Shown here in pieces: positions 17,780-25,400 of a stretch of DNA of 64,000 bases. The notes under the pieces were generated by a model, which saw only the letters and a program-made list of their open reading frames with translations, was not told the origin of the DNA and did not search any database. The first letter of the stretch is position 1. Each line of letters opens with the position of its first letter. The position numbers and the translations under genes are program-made. This DNA is from Flavobacteriales bacterium (GTDB taxonomy: Bacteria; Bacteroidota; Bacteroidia; Flavobacteriales_F; PHOS-HE28): NCBI GenBank assembly GCA_016788205.1, contig JAEUTA010000009.1, positions 62,001-126,000 on the forward strand. Reading direction: 5' to 3'.

Positions 17780-18754
17780 AACCCGCAGGTCGCTTCCTCC
17801 GTCATCCTCATCCGCCCCACAGGTTTCGGTTTCGATCCCGAGACCGCCGCCAGCAACACCTTCCAGCAACGCATCACCGACCCTGAGGTGAAACGCAAAG
17901 CTGCCGAGGAGTTCGATGGCCTTTTGGAAGCGCTGCGCACCTGCGGCATCGACTTCACCGTGCTGGATCCCTTCGATAGCGCCGCGCCCAACGGCGTGTT
18001 CCCCAATAACTGGTTCAGCACCCATGCCGATGGCACTGTTGTGCTCTATCCCATGCTCACCCCGAGCCGCCGTGCCGAGCGCGACCCGGAGATGGAGAAG
18101 GCCCTGCAACGGGAAGGCCTCAATACGCGCCAAACCCTCGACTTTAGTGGCTGGGAGCACCAAGGCCTCATCCTCGAAGGCACGGGCAGCCTTGTTCTCG
18201 ACCGCGTCAACAAGAAAGCCTTCGCCTGCCTCAGCGAGCGCACCACCGACCGCGCCGTGAACGCTTGGTGCGAGAACATGGGCTACACACCGATCACGTT
18301 CGTGGCCACGGAGGACGGCCGCATCCCCGACGGCGGTGGTATTCGTGGCATCCCCGTCTACCACACCAACGTGGTCATGAGCATCGGCGAGCGCTTCGCA
18401 GTGGTTTGCCTCGACGCCATGCCGTACCCCGCCGAACGCCAGGAAGTGGAGGAGGAGTTGAAGAAGAGCGGTAAGGAGGTCATCGTCATCGGCATCGAAC
18501 AGATGCAGCATTTCCTGGGGAACATGCTTCAACTGCAAGGCAGGGTCAGGTTCCCCTCTCCACCCGGAGTGGGGTTAGGGGTGAGGTCCTACATCTTCCT
18601 CTCCGAAACCGCCTTCCACCAGCTCAAACCCGAGCAACGCATTGCCTTGCAGCAGCACGGTCAGCTGGTCCCCGTACCCATACCCACTATCGAAGCCGTC
18701 GGCGGTGGGAGCGTACGCTGCATGCTCGCCGAGAATTTCCTTCCACGCGCCTAG
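17777..18754 (+). CDS. ctlX: CtlX-like citrulline hydrolase (amidinotransferase superfamily)
   Basis: 325 residues. The N-terminal half shows the amidinotransferase/DDAH-like fold: ILIRPTGFGFDPETAASNTFQ (residues 7-27, written here only as RPTGFGFDPETAASN), then GVFPNNWFSTHADG and LVLDRVNKKAFACLSERT, which fit CtlX. Known family reaction: citrulline to ornithine plus ammonia and CO2. Its place between arginase and argS supports an arginine-catabolic role. Odd: an insert of about 11 residues near residue 259 coincides with a palindromic intergenic repeat (18555-18585). ATG 17777 was chosen because it starts the conserved part; the frame also has ATG 17753, inside the octamer repeat. The repeat tract makes the start uncertain. 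Confidence 0.75.
   Translation: MNPQVASSVILIRPTGFGFDPETAASNTFQQRITDPEVKRKAAEEFDGLLEALRTCGIDFTVLDPFDSAAPNGVFPNNWFSTHADGTVVLYPMLTPSRRAERDPEMEKALQREGLNTRQTLDFSGWEHQGLILEGTGSLVLDRVNKKAFACLSERTTDRAVNAWCENMGYTPITFVATEDGRIPDGGGIRGIPVYHTNVVMSIGERFAVVCLDAMPYPAERQEVEEELKKSGKEVIVIGIEQMQHFLGNMLQLQGRVRFPSPPGVGLGVRSYIFLSETAFHQLKPEQRIALQQHGQLVPVPIPTIEAVGGGSVRCMLAENFLPRA
18555..18585 (+). repeat. Palindromic repeat, copy 1, inside ctlX
   Basis: CCTCTCC...GGAG...GGGG..AGGGGTGAGG, closely matching the intergenic copy at 21340-21370 (about 25 of 31 positions). It is in frame within ctlX and adds about 11 residues relative to what I recall for the family. Confidence 0.75.
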
Positions 18755-18760
18755 CGCGTC

Positions 18761-18790
18761 ATGCCGGAAATGCGCAGCACTATCCGGCAT
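18761..18790 (+). repeat. REP-like hairpin between ctlX and argS
   Basis: ATGCCGGA (18761-18768) and TCCGGCAT (18783-18790) form an 8-bp perfect stem with a 14-nt loop. The CGTCATGCCGGA...TCCGGCATC form is typical of REP-type intergenic palindromes. Confidence 0.6.
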
Positions 18791-18835
18791 CTCACAAATG
18801 CCACGCGTCGGTGCGGCATCGTATTCCCTTGGCGT

Positions 18836-18857
18836 CCTCTGCGTCTTTGCGGTGAAC
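18836..18857 (+). repeat. Intergenic repeat, CTCTGCGTCTTTGCGG copy 1
   Basis: Shares 22 consecutive bases with 21386-21407, in the same orientation. It lies 45 nt upstream of the argS start, so it is probably within or next to its promoter. Sequences of this kind are widespread non-coding repeats in environmental genomes (from general knowledge). Confidence 0.8.
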
Positions 18858-18887
18858 AACCCGCCCCTGCATTTCCCCCTTTCGTGC

Positions 18888-18895
18888 CACCTTTG
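18888..18895 (+). promoter_or_regulatory. -7-like box CACCTTTG of argS
   Basis: Seven nt (CCACCCC) separate it from the ATG at 18903. The same TTTGCCACCCC context occurs upstream of rarA on the other strand. The first base departs from TAnnTTTG. Confidence 0.4.
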
Positions 18896-18902
18896 CCACC
18901 CC

Positions 18903-20693
18903 ATGTTCCAGGATAGACTGCAAGCCCTCCTCGTTCCCGCGCTGCAAGCCGCGTTCAAGCAACTCTTCAACCACGAGTTGGATGGCCGAAGCGTGGGTTT
19001 CCAGCAGACGCGTCCGGAGTTCGAGGGCGATGTCACTATCAACGTATTCCCTTACCTGAAGATCAGCGGCAAGGGCCCGGAGCAGACCGCCCAAGCCCTC
19101 GGTGAATACCTCGTCGCGAACGTGGAGGTCGTCGAGCGCTTCAACGTGGTGAAGGGTTTCCTCAACATCGTGATCAGCGATGCCTACTGGCTCGGCTTCC
19201 TGAAAGAGGCCGGATCGAAGGACATCCTCGCGCTCCCATCCAATGGCAAGAAGGTGATGGTGGAGTACGCTTCACCCAATACCAACAAGCCGCTGCACCT
19301 GGGTCACCTGCGCAACATCTTCCTCGGGTGGAGCGTGAGCCGCATCCTCGAAGCCGCCGGCAACGAGGTGATCAAGGTGCAGGTGATCAACGACCGCGGC
19401 ATCCACATCTGCAAGAGCATGGTGGCCTGGCAGAAGTTCGGCAACGGCTCCACGCCTGCCAGCACGGATTTGAAAGGCGACAAGTTCGTGGGCAAGTACT
19501 ACGTGGAGTTCGACAAGGCCTACAAGAAGGAGATCGATGCCTTGATCGCCACGGGCAAGTCGAAGGAAGAAGCTGAGAAGGAAGCCCCGATCTTGCTTGA
19601 GGCCCAGGAAATGCTGCGCAAATGGGAAGCGAACGATCCCGACGTGCGTGCACTGTGGGAGAAGATGAACGGCTGGGTCTACGACGGTTTCGAGAAGACC
19701 TACGCACGCGCCGGTGTCAGCTTCGATAAGAACTACTACGAGAGCCAGACCTACGTACTGGGTAAAGGCGACGTGCTGAAAGGGATGGAGAGCGGCGTGT
19801 TCTACGAAAAGGATGGCGCCATCTGGGTGGATAACACCAAGGAGGGCCTCGACGAGAAAGTGCTCCTGCGTCGCGATGGCACCAGCGTGTACATGACGCA
19901 GGACATCGGCACGGCCATCAAACGTTTCGAGGAATTCCCGGGCCTTTCCAAGTTGATCTACACCGTAGGCAACGAGCAGGACTACCACTTTAAGGTGCTC
20001 TTCATCATCCTCAAGAAGCTCGGTTTCGCGTGGGCCGACGAGCTTTTCCACCTCAGCTACGGCATGGTGGATCTGCCTTCGGGCAAAATGAAGAGCCGCG
20101 AAGGCACCGTAGTGGACGCCGACGACCTGATCCAGGAGGTGGTTGATACCGCCCGCGCCGTGACCACCGAACTCGGCAAGCTCGACGACTTCAACGATGA
20201 AGAGAAGACCGTGCTCTTCGAGATGATCGGCTTGGCCGCACTGAAGTACTTCCTTTTGAAAGTGGATCCCAAGAAGCGCATGCTCTTCGATCCCGCCGCC
20301 AGCATCGATCTGCAAGGACACACCGGCCCGTTCATCCAGTATACCTACGCCCGCGTGCAAAGCTTGTTGCGCAAGGCCGGTACCATGGACGTTTGGCAAC
20401 ACGAACACCTCTCGGGCACCGCACTTCAACCCGAAGAACGCGCTGTATTGAAGCTGTTGCACCAGTTGCCGGGCGTGCTCAACGAAGCGTCCGCAAAACT
20501 GGATCCCTCAGCACTGGCCAACCACACCTACGAACTGGTGAAGGCCTACAACGGTTTCTACCAGAGCGTGCCTGTGCTGAAGGAGGAACATGCAGCCAAG
20601 CGCGAGTTCCGGTTGGAGTTGAGCTCGTGCGTTGCCGCTTCGGTGAAGAAGGCCATGTGGTGCCTTGGTATCGAGGTACCCGAGCGCATGTAG
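18903..20693 (+). CDS. argS: Arginyl-tRNA synthetase
   Basis: 596 residues, normal for a class I ArgRS. N-terminal additional domain (residues about 1-110), HLGH at 132-135 of the Rossmann fold, KMKSR at 395-399 as the KMSKS counterpart (followed by EGTVVDADDL), then the anticodon-binding DALR domain (LLHQLPGVLNEASAKLD to the C-terminus PERM). It charges tRNA-Arg with arginine in the cytosol. I chose ATG 18903 because it begins the conserved MFQDRLQALL segment and follows a TTTGCCACCCC context; the longer open frame from 18642 overlaps ctlX. The last 17 bases of its coding sequence recur downstream at 21312. Confidence 0.95.
   Translation: MFQDRLQALLVPALQAAFKQLFNHELDGRSVGFQQTRPEFEGDVTINVFPYLKISGKGPEQTAQALGEYLVANVEVVERFNVVKGFLNIVISDAYWLGFLKEAGSKDILALPSNGKKVMVEYASPNTNKPLHLGHLRNIFLGWSVSRILEAAGNEVIKVQVINDRGIHICKSMVAWQKFGNGSTPASTDLKGDKFVGKYYVEFDKAYKKEIDALIATGKSKEEAEKEAPILLEAQEMLRKWEANDPDVRALWEKMNGWVYDGFEKTYARAGVSFDKNYYESQTYVLGKGDVLKGMESGVFYEKDGAIWVDNTKEGLDEKVLLRRDGTSVYMTQDIGTAIKRFEEFPGLSKLIYTVGNEQDYHFKVLFIILKKLGFAWADELFHLSYGMVDLPSGKMKSREGTVVDADDLIQEVVDTARAVTTELGKLDDFNDEEKTVLFEMIGLAALKYFLLKVDPKKRMLFDPAASIDLQGHTGPFIQYTYARVQSLLRKAGTMDVWQHEHLSGTALQPEERAVLKLLHQLPGVLNEASAKLDPSALANHTYELVKAYNGFYQSVPVLKEEHAAKREFRLELSSCVAASVKKAMWCLGIEVPERM
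20674..20691 (+). repeat. argS 3'-end direct repeat, copy 1
   Basis: AGGTACCCGAGCGCATGT, spanning the last codons of argS and the first base of its stop codon. Copy 2 is 638 nt downstream. Both are followed by AGGTC. Confidence 0.85.
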
Positions 20694-20699
20694 GTCGTT

Positions 20700-21215
20700 A
20701 TGGCAAGTGGACCGAACGCTCGATGGCTCGGTAGAGATACGGCCATGCTCATGGCATTCTCTGTGCTTAACGTGTTCTGTTGGGGAATACGCCGACATGA
20801 CGATGCGAGTGAGAGCGTTGGCGTTGTCGGTGTGTTGATTTGGTTCTTCTTCGTTCTCGTCGCGAATGTCCAATACAAACCTGGCGTTCTCAAGTTGTGT
20901 TGGACAGTTGTCCTCGTCTTGCAAGCTGTGGTCGGAGTCCTTTTGATGCAGCATCCCGAACACTTGTCAGTCAATGGTTCTTGGGCGTGTGCAATGCTCT
21001 ATGCACCAGTCGCTCTTCCTGTCATCCTGTGCCTGGATCGTTTGAACTGGTTTCTTCATAAAGACCACTTTAAGTTCCCGATCCGCGGTGATATGGATGT
21101 TGAACTTACCGGACGGACACGAAACCGAGCCATGGACTATGTCTTTGGCATGTTATCCTACATGTTGCCGGTTCTGATAGTTGAACTCGGCTTGGCGAGG
21201 TTTTTCACGCTCTGA
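20700..21215 (+). CDS. Small membrane protein of unknown function in argS-flanking cassette
   Basis: 171 residues with about four hydrophobic helices (AMLMAFSVLNVFCWG, VGVLIWFFFVLVANV, LKLCWTVVLVLQAVVGVLLM, AMLYAPVALPVILCL) and a fifth near the C-terminus (VFGMLSYMLPVLIVELGL). No recognised domain. Its base composition, about 50% GC by hand count over 20761-21180, is lower than that of argS. It begins six nt after the argS stop and is flanked by a duplicate of the argS tail, so it looks like cargo of a small insertion. Start ATG 20700 is the only good candidate. Function unknown. Confidence 0.7.
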   Translation: MASGPNARWLGRDTAMLMAFSVLNVFCWGIRRHDDASESVGVVGVLIWFFFVLVANVQYKPGVLKLCWTVVLVLQAVVGVLLMQHPEHLSVNGSWACAMLYAPVALPVILCLDRLNWFLHKDHFKFPIRGDMDVELTGRTRNRAMDYVFGMLSYMLPVLIVELGLARFFTL

Positions 21216-21311
21216 TCCGAAGAGCATCACCAATGGTGGCGATCGTCGAGGAACGATCAAGTGAGTGCGATCCTGTATCCACGTTTGAATGTGCGTGATC
21301 CTGCGCGGTCT

Positions 21312-21329
21312 AGGTACCCGAGCGCATGT
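21312..21329 (+). repeat. argS 3'-end direct repeat, copy 2
   Basis: AGGTACCCGAGCGCATGT, identical to 20674-20691 over 18 bases and extending with one mismatch on the left. Position +1 differs by an extra G. Probably the original argS tail, or an integration duplication. Confidence 0.85.
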
Positions 21330-21339
21330 GAGGTCTTGT

Positions 21340-21370
21340 CCTCTCCTTTGGAGCGGGGCAAGGGGTGAGG
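21340..21370 (+). repeat. Palindromic repeat, copy 2, intergenic
   Basis: CCTCTCC..TTGGAGCGGGGCAAGGGGTGAGG, the intergenic version of the ctlX insert, 10 nt downstream of the argS-tail copy. Confidence 0.7.
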
Positions 21371-21385
21371 CCGCATTCTCCGCGC

Positions 21386-21407
21386 CCTCTGCGTCTTTGC
21401 GGTGAAC
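21386..21407 (+). repeat. Intergenic repeat, CTCTGCGTCTTTGCGG copy 2
   Basis: 22-base perfect match to 18836-18857, same orientation. Together the copies bracket argS and the cassette over about 2.55 kb. The gap 21216-21413 holds only these repeats. Confidence 0.8.
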
Positions 21408-21413
21408 TCAGCT

Positions 21414-22415
21414 CTAGAATTTCGGGCAGGGCACCACCTTGTGCTTTCGTGCCTTGGCGCGTCTGGGCCACTCATAGATCAAACTGATCTCGTGAGCCCC
21501 CGCGCTCTTCATCGTCATCTTGCTGATGGTGATGTCGTAGCTGTAAGTGATGCGCAGCTGCTGTTCCGTCTCGAAACCGGCCATCAGGATAACGGCTTCG
21601 CTGTTGCCATATCCCTTTTCGTAGGCCTTGAAGATCGGCAAGCCTCTGTACCATAATCCAGCGCTCAACCGATCATGCTCGATGTAGCCCCCCATGTCCA
21701 GCTGGTCCCACTTGCCTTGCGCTTTGTAGTGGGTGGCGAGGGTCATCTTGGTCTGGCTGCGGATCAACTTATGACCATCCAAAGGCATGCGATAACCCGC
21801 ATGGACCGTGGTGCGGATCTGCAGTTCGGCATCACCATCCACCATCAAGCTCTGGTTCGGCTTATTGATGTGGTTGAAAGAAGCGCCCGCCCAGAACTGC
21901 TCGCTGTAGTAGAGGCCACCGGCAGCCAGATCGAGGTAGCTGGTGTTGGGCACCATGTTGGCCTCGATGCTCGTGGGTGCATTGTCACGGATGATCTGAT
22001 CGGCGAAGAGGTACCCTTCCGGTGCCACGTTCCGCATCGTATACCCCGCGCGGAAACCGAAGCGAATAGCCTGTCTGCGGTTCAAACGTGCCTCGTAGCT
22101 GTAGCTCATGGCCGCCGTGGTGAAGGTGAGGCCATAGGTGCCAGCTTTGTCACGGATGATGAACCCGCCCAGACCACTGTGCGCGCTGGCGAAGTTGTGG
22201 TCATATGCGAAGGAGAACGTTTCGTAACCAGGCTGAACACCGGGCCACTGCAGGCGATAGTTCAAGGCGATACGATCCTGGAAGGTGTTACCGGTGAGGG
22301 CAGGGTTGAGGTATTGCGACGCTGCATAGAACTGCGAGAACTGCGGGTCCTGGGCCATGGCGGCCGAACGCAGTACGAGCAGAAGAAGTATGATCGCGTG
22401 TCGCAGTACCTTCAT
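21414..22415 (-). CDS. PorP/SprF family outer-membrane protein
   Basis: 333 residues. Signal peptide (ILLLLVLRSAAMAQ) followed by the family signature QDPQFSQFYAASQYLNPALTG. The rest is beta-rich with alternating aromatic strands, as in the barrel that attaches T9SS-exported gliding adhesins. Start ATG 22415 overlaps the stop of the upstream adhesin gene by 4 nt (ATGA), so translation is coupled. Known: PorP/SprF-type proteins are encoded next to the large CHU_C-domain proteins they help secrete or anchor; this arrangement matches. Outer membrane. Confidence 0.9.
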   Translation of the reverse strand: MKVLRHAIILLLLVLRSAAMAQDPQFSQFYAASQYLNPALTGNTFQDRIALNYRLQWPGVQPGYETFSFAYDHNFASAHSGLGGFIIRDKAGTYGLTFTTAAMSYSYEARLNRRQAIRFGFRAGYTMRNVAPEGYLFADQIIRDNAPTSIEANMVPNTSYLDLAAGGLYYSEQFWAGASFNHINKPNQSLMVDGDAELQIRTTVHAGYRMPLDGHKLIRSQTKMTLATHYKAQGKWDQLDMGGYIEHDRLSAGLWYRGLPIFKAYEKGYGNSEAVILMAGFETEQQLRITYSYDITISKMTMKSAGAHEISLIYEWPRRAKARKHKVVPCPKF

Positions 22416-25400
22416 CGGAACAAGGTCAGGTCGCTCAACTTCTCCACCGTCTTCCCATCCACGAAGCGGAACCACGTTTGTACCACGTACACATCCTGCG
22501 GACTGATCTGGCCGCGGTAGTATCCATCCCAGCCGATGCTCAGATCAGTGCTTTCGAAGATCAGTTCACCCCAGCGATTGAAGATGCGCATCCGGAAATC
22601 CTTCACGAAGCGCACGAAGGGGTAGAAGACATCGTTGCTCAGGTCGCCGGTCACCCAATTGCCTCCACCGTTGCCGCCCCCACCGTTTCCACCAGGGCCG
22701 TTCGGGTCTGGTGTGAAGGCTGTCGGGATGACTACGTCATATACCGGGGTGATAGTGACCACCTGTACCGTCTCGTTCGTACATCCGTTCTGGTCTTCCA
22801 CATGCAGAACCACCTCGAACGTTCCGATCTCGCTATAGGCATAACTCGGATCCATGACCGTGCTGGTGCCACCATCGCCGAAGGTCCAGTCCTGGGCTAT
22901 GATGGTGCCGGTGCTCTGGTTGTCGAACTCGATGGTGGGTGCATCGATGTTGGTGCTGGACGGGGAGGTGGTGAAGGCCGCATGAGGTGAGCCGTATGCA
23001 TGTATCGCGCCGCCACCGTTGCTACTGGAGGTGCAGCCAATGGGTGTGGTCACCGTCAGGCTGGTCGTGTAATTCCCTTGTTGGTAGATCAGGTGCGGTG
23101 CTGGGGAATTGCTCGTGTTGCCGTTGCCGAGGTTCCACTGGTACACCACATTGCCCAGATCGAGGTCGGGGAATTGTACGGTGAGCGGTGCGCAGCCCTG
23201 TGCGATGATGGGCGGTAGCGTGAAGCTGGGTGCGATGTCCAACCGCAATCCGACCAAGCGCTCCGCGGTGTTGCCGCAGGCATCGCTGATGGTGACCGTG
23301 AGGTTCTGGTCCGCATTGATCGGTACGGTGTAGGGCCCCATTCCGGTGTATCCGAGCGGTGACCAAAGCACATTGTAGCTGCCCGCATATCCAGTGAGCG
23401 TTGCGCCCACCATGCCCACACCTCCGATACATACCGTTGTATCGCCATAGGTGTCGAAAGCCGCTGCGTTCAGGTCCAGCACGGTCACGCTTACGGGTGT
23501 GTTCGGTCCGGAACAGCCGTCCTGGTCCACCACGGTCAATTGGATGGTCTGCGATTGCGCGAAGGCGAGTTGAACGGTTTGGTTGAAGCCGAAACCACCC
23601 CAGTTGTAGATGTATCCGCCAGCCCCTCCGGTAACGTTGGCGCTGAACGTGTTCGCCGCGTTCACACAAACGGTATCAGGCCCGACCACGTTCACGGTCA
23701 TGGGTGTGGGCTGCTGTACGGTGCCGCTGGCTTGCACTGTGCAACCGTTGGCATCGGTGATGTTCGCGATGTAGGTCCCGGCCGTCAGGCCTGTGATGTT
23801 GGCTGAGGCCTGGCCGCTCATCCAACTGATGGCATAGGCCGGTGTGCCGCCCTGGATGGTCAACGCTACGGAGCCGTTGCTGCCACCGGCACAGGTGACG
23901 TTGGTCGTGGTGACCTGCGCAACGGCAAGGGTCTGCGGTTCGGTGATGGTGGCCGATAGTGTGGTGTCGCAACCCAATTGGTCCGTAACAACGACGGAGT
24001 ATTGTCCGGCGACCAGACCTGAAGCGTTCGGGGTGGTCTGGGCCTGTGCGTCGTTCCATAAGTAGGTGGAGCCGGCAAGGGCTGGGGTGAAAGCGATGCT
24101 TCCGTTCGCATTGCCGTTGCAAAGCGCATTGGTCGTGCTCAGTGCAGCGGTCAGGAAACTGTTCGAAAGGGCGATGTGTACCACGTCCGTTGCAGGCGGG
24201 CAAGTCGCGTTACCCGTAGTGGTCAGGGTAAGATCCACACCACCGGCGAGCACCTCGGCCGTGGTCGGCATGTACTGGATGTTCAATCCGGTGCCGAGGA
24301 TGGTACCTGAACCGCCGCTCCATTGGCCCCCGTTCGCGTTGGTCACCGTTCCTTGTACGGGTATGGGGTAGGCGTTCATGCAACCGACCAGGTCGAGGCC
24401 AGCATCCGCAGCATTCGGTTGTCCCGTGGCCGTGATCGTTCCCGAGTCGATGGCCGGTGCACATCCGTTGACATCCGTGACGAGTACGTTGTAGGTGCCT
24501 GCACCAGCTGTGATGGAAGCGCCCACCGAACCGTTGCTCCACATGTACACATAGGGTCCCGTGCCACCTTCCGCGATCGCTGTCAAGGTGCCGTTGGCTT
24601 CTCCGGCGCAGGTTTCGTTGGTGCTGTTCATACCGGTCACCACCAGCGCGTCCGGCTCACCGATCGTCACGTTCAGGGTGGTGTCGCACCAGTATTGGTC
24701 CGTGACCTGCACGGAATAGGCGCCGGCCATCAATCCAGTTACTGCGGCGGTCGTTGCGCCACCGGGGCTCCAGAGGAACGTGAGGGAGTTGTTGCCGGTG
24801 CTTACCTGTGCACTGCCCGTGGCGGTACCGTTGCAGGTGGCATCCGTATGATCGACCACGACATCCACGAAACTGTGCGGGATGGTGATGACCATGATAT
24901 CACTGGCCGGCGGGCATGTGGTGTTACCCACTGTTGTCAACGTCAGGGTTACTGAACCGGCAGCTATGTCGCCGTTCCCGAGCGTATAATCGATGTTCGG
25001 ATACGTGCCATTGAAGGTGCCATCGCCTCCAGTCCAGGCACCGCTTGGCGCGTTCGTTACACTTTCATTCAGATAGATGGCCCCGTTATCCGAGCAGACC
25101 GTCATGTCGAAACCAGCATCAGCACCGTTCGGTGAGCCAGTTGCCTGAATGATTCCATTGAGCGAGTTGGACGGGCAGCCGTTCGCGTCGGTGGCCACCA
25201 CACCATAGGTTCCGGCCGAGTCCGTAAGCGTCGGACCCGTTGCTCCATTATTCCATACGAACGTGTACGGAGCCGTTCCGCCCGTAGCCGTTGCTGTTAA
25301 CGTGCCGTTACCGGACCCGGCGCACGATTCGTTCGTGGATGTCAGTGGTTGAACGACCACCGGTGCCGGCGATGCGATGGTCACGCTCATCGTGGTGTCG

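Noticed and set aside
19272..20462. 396-residue open frame opposite argS
   Set aside because: Antisense shadow; no family features and argS is clear.
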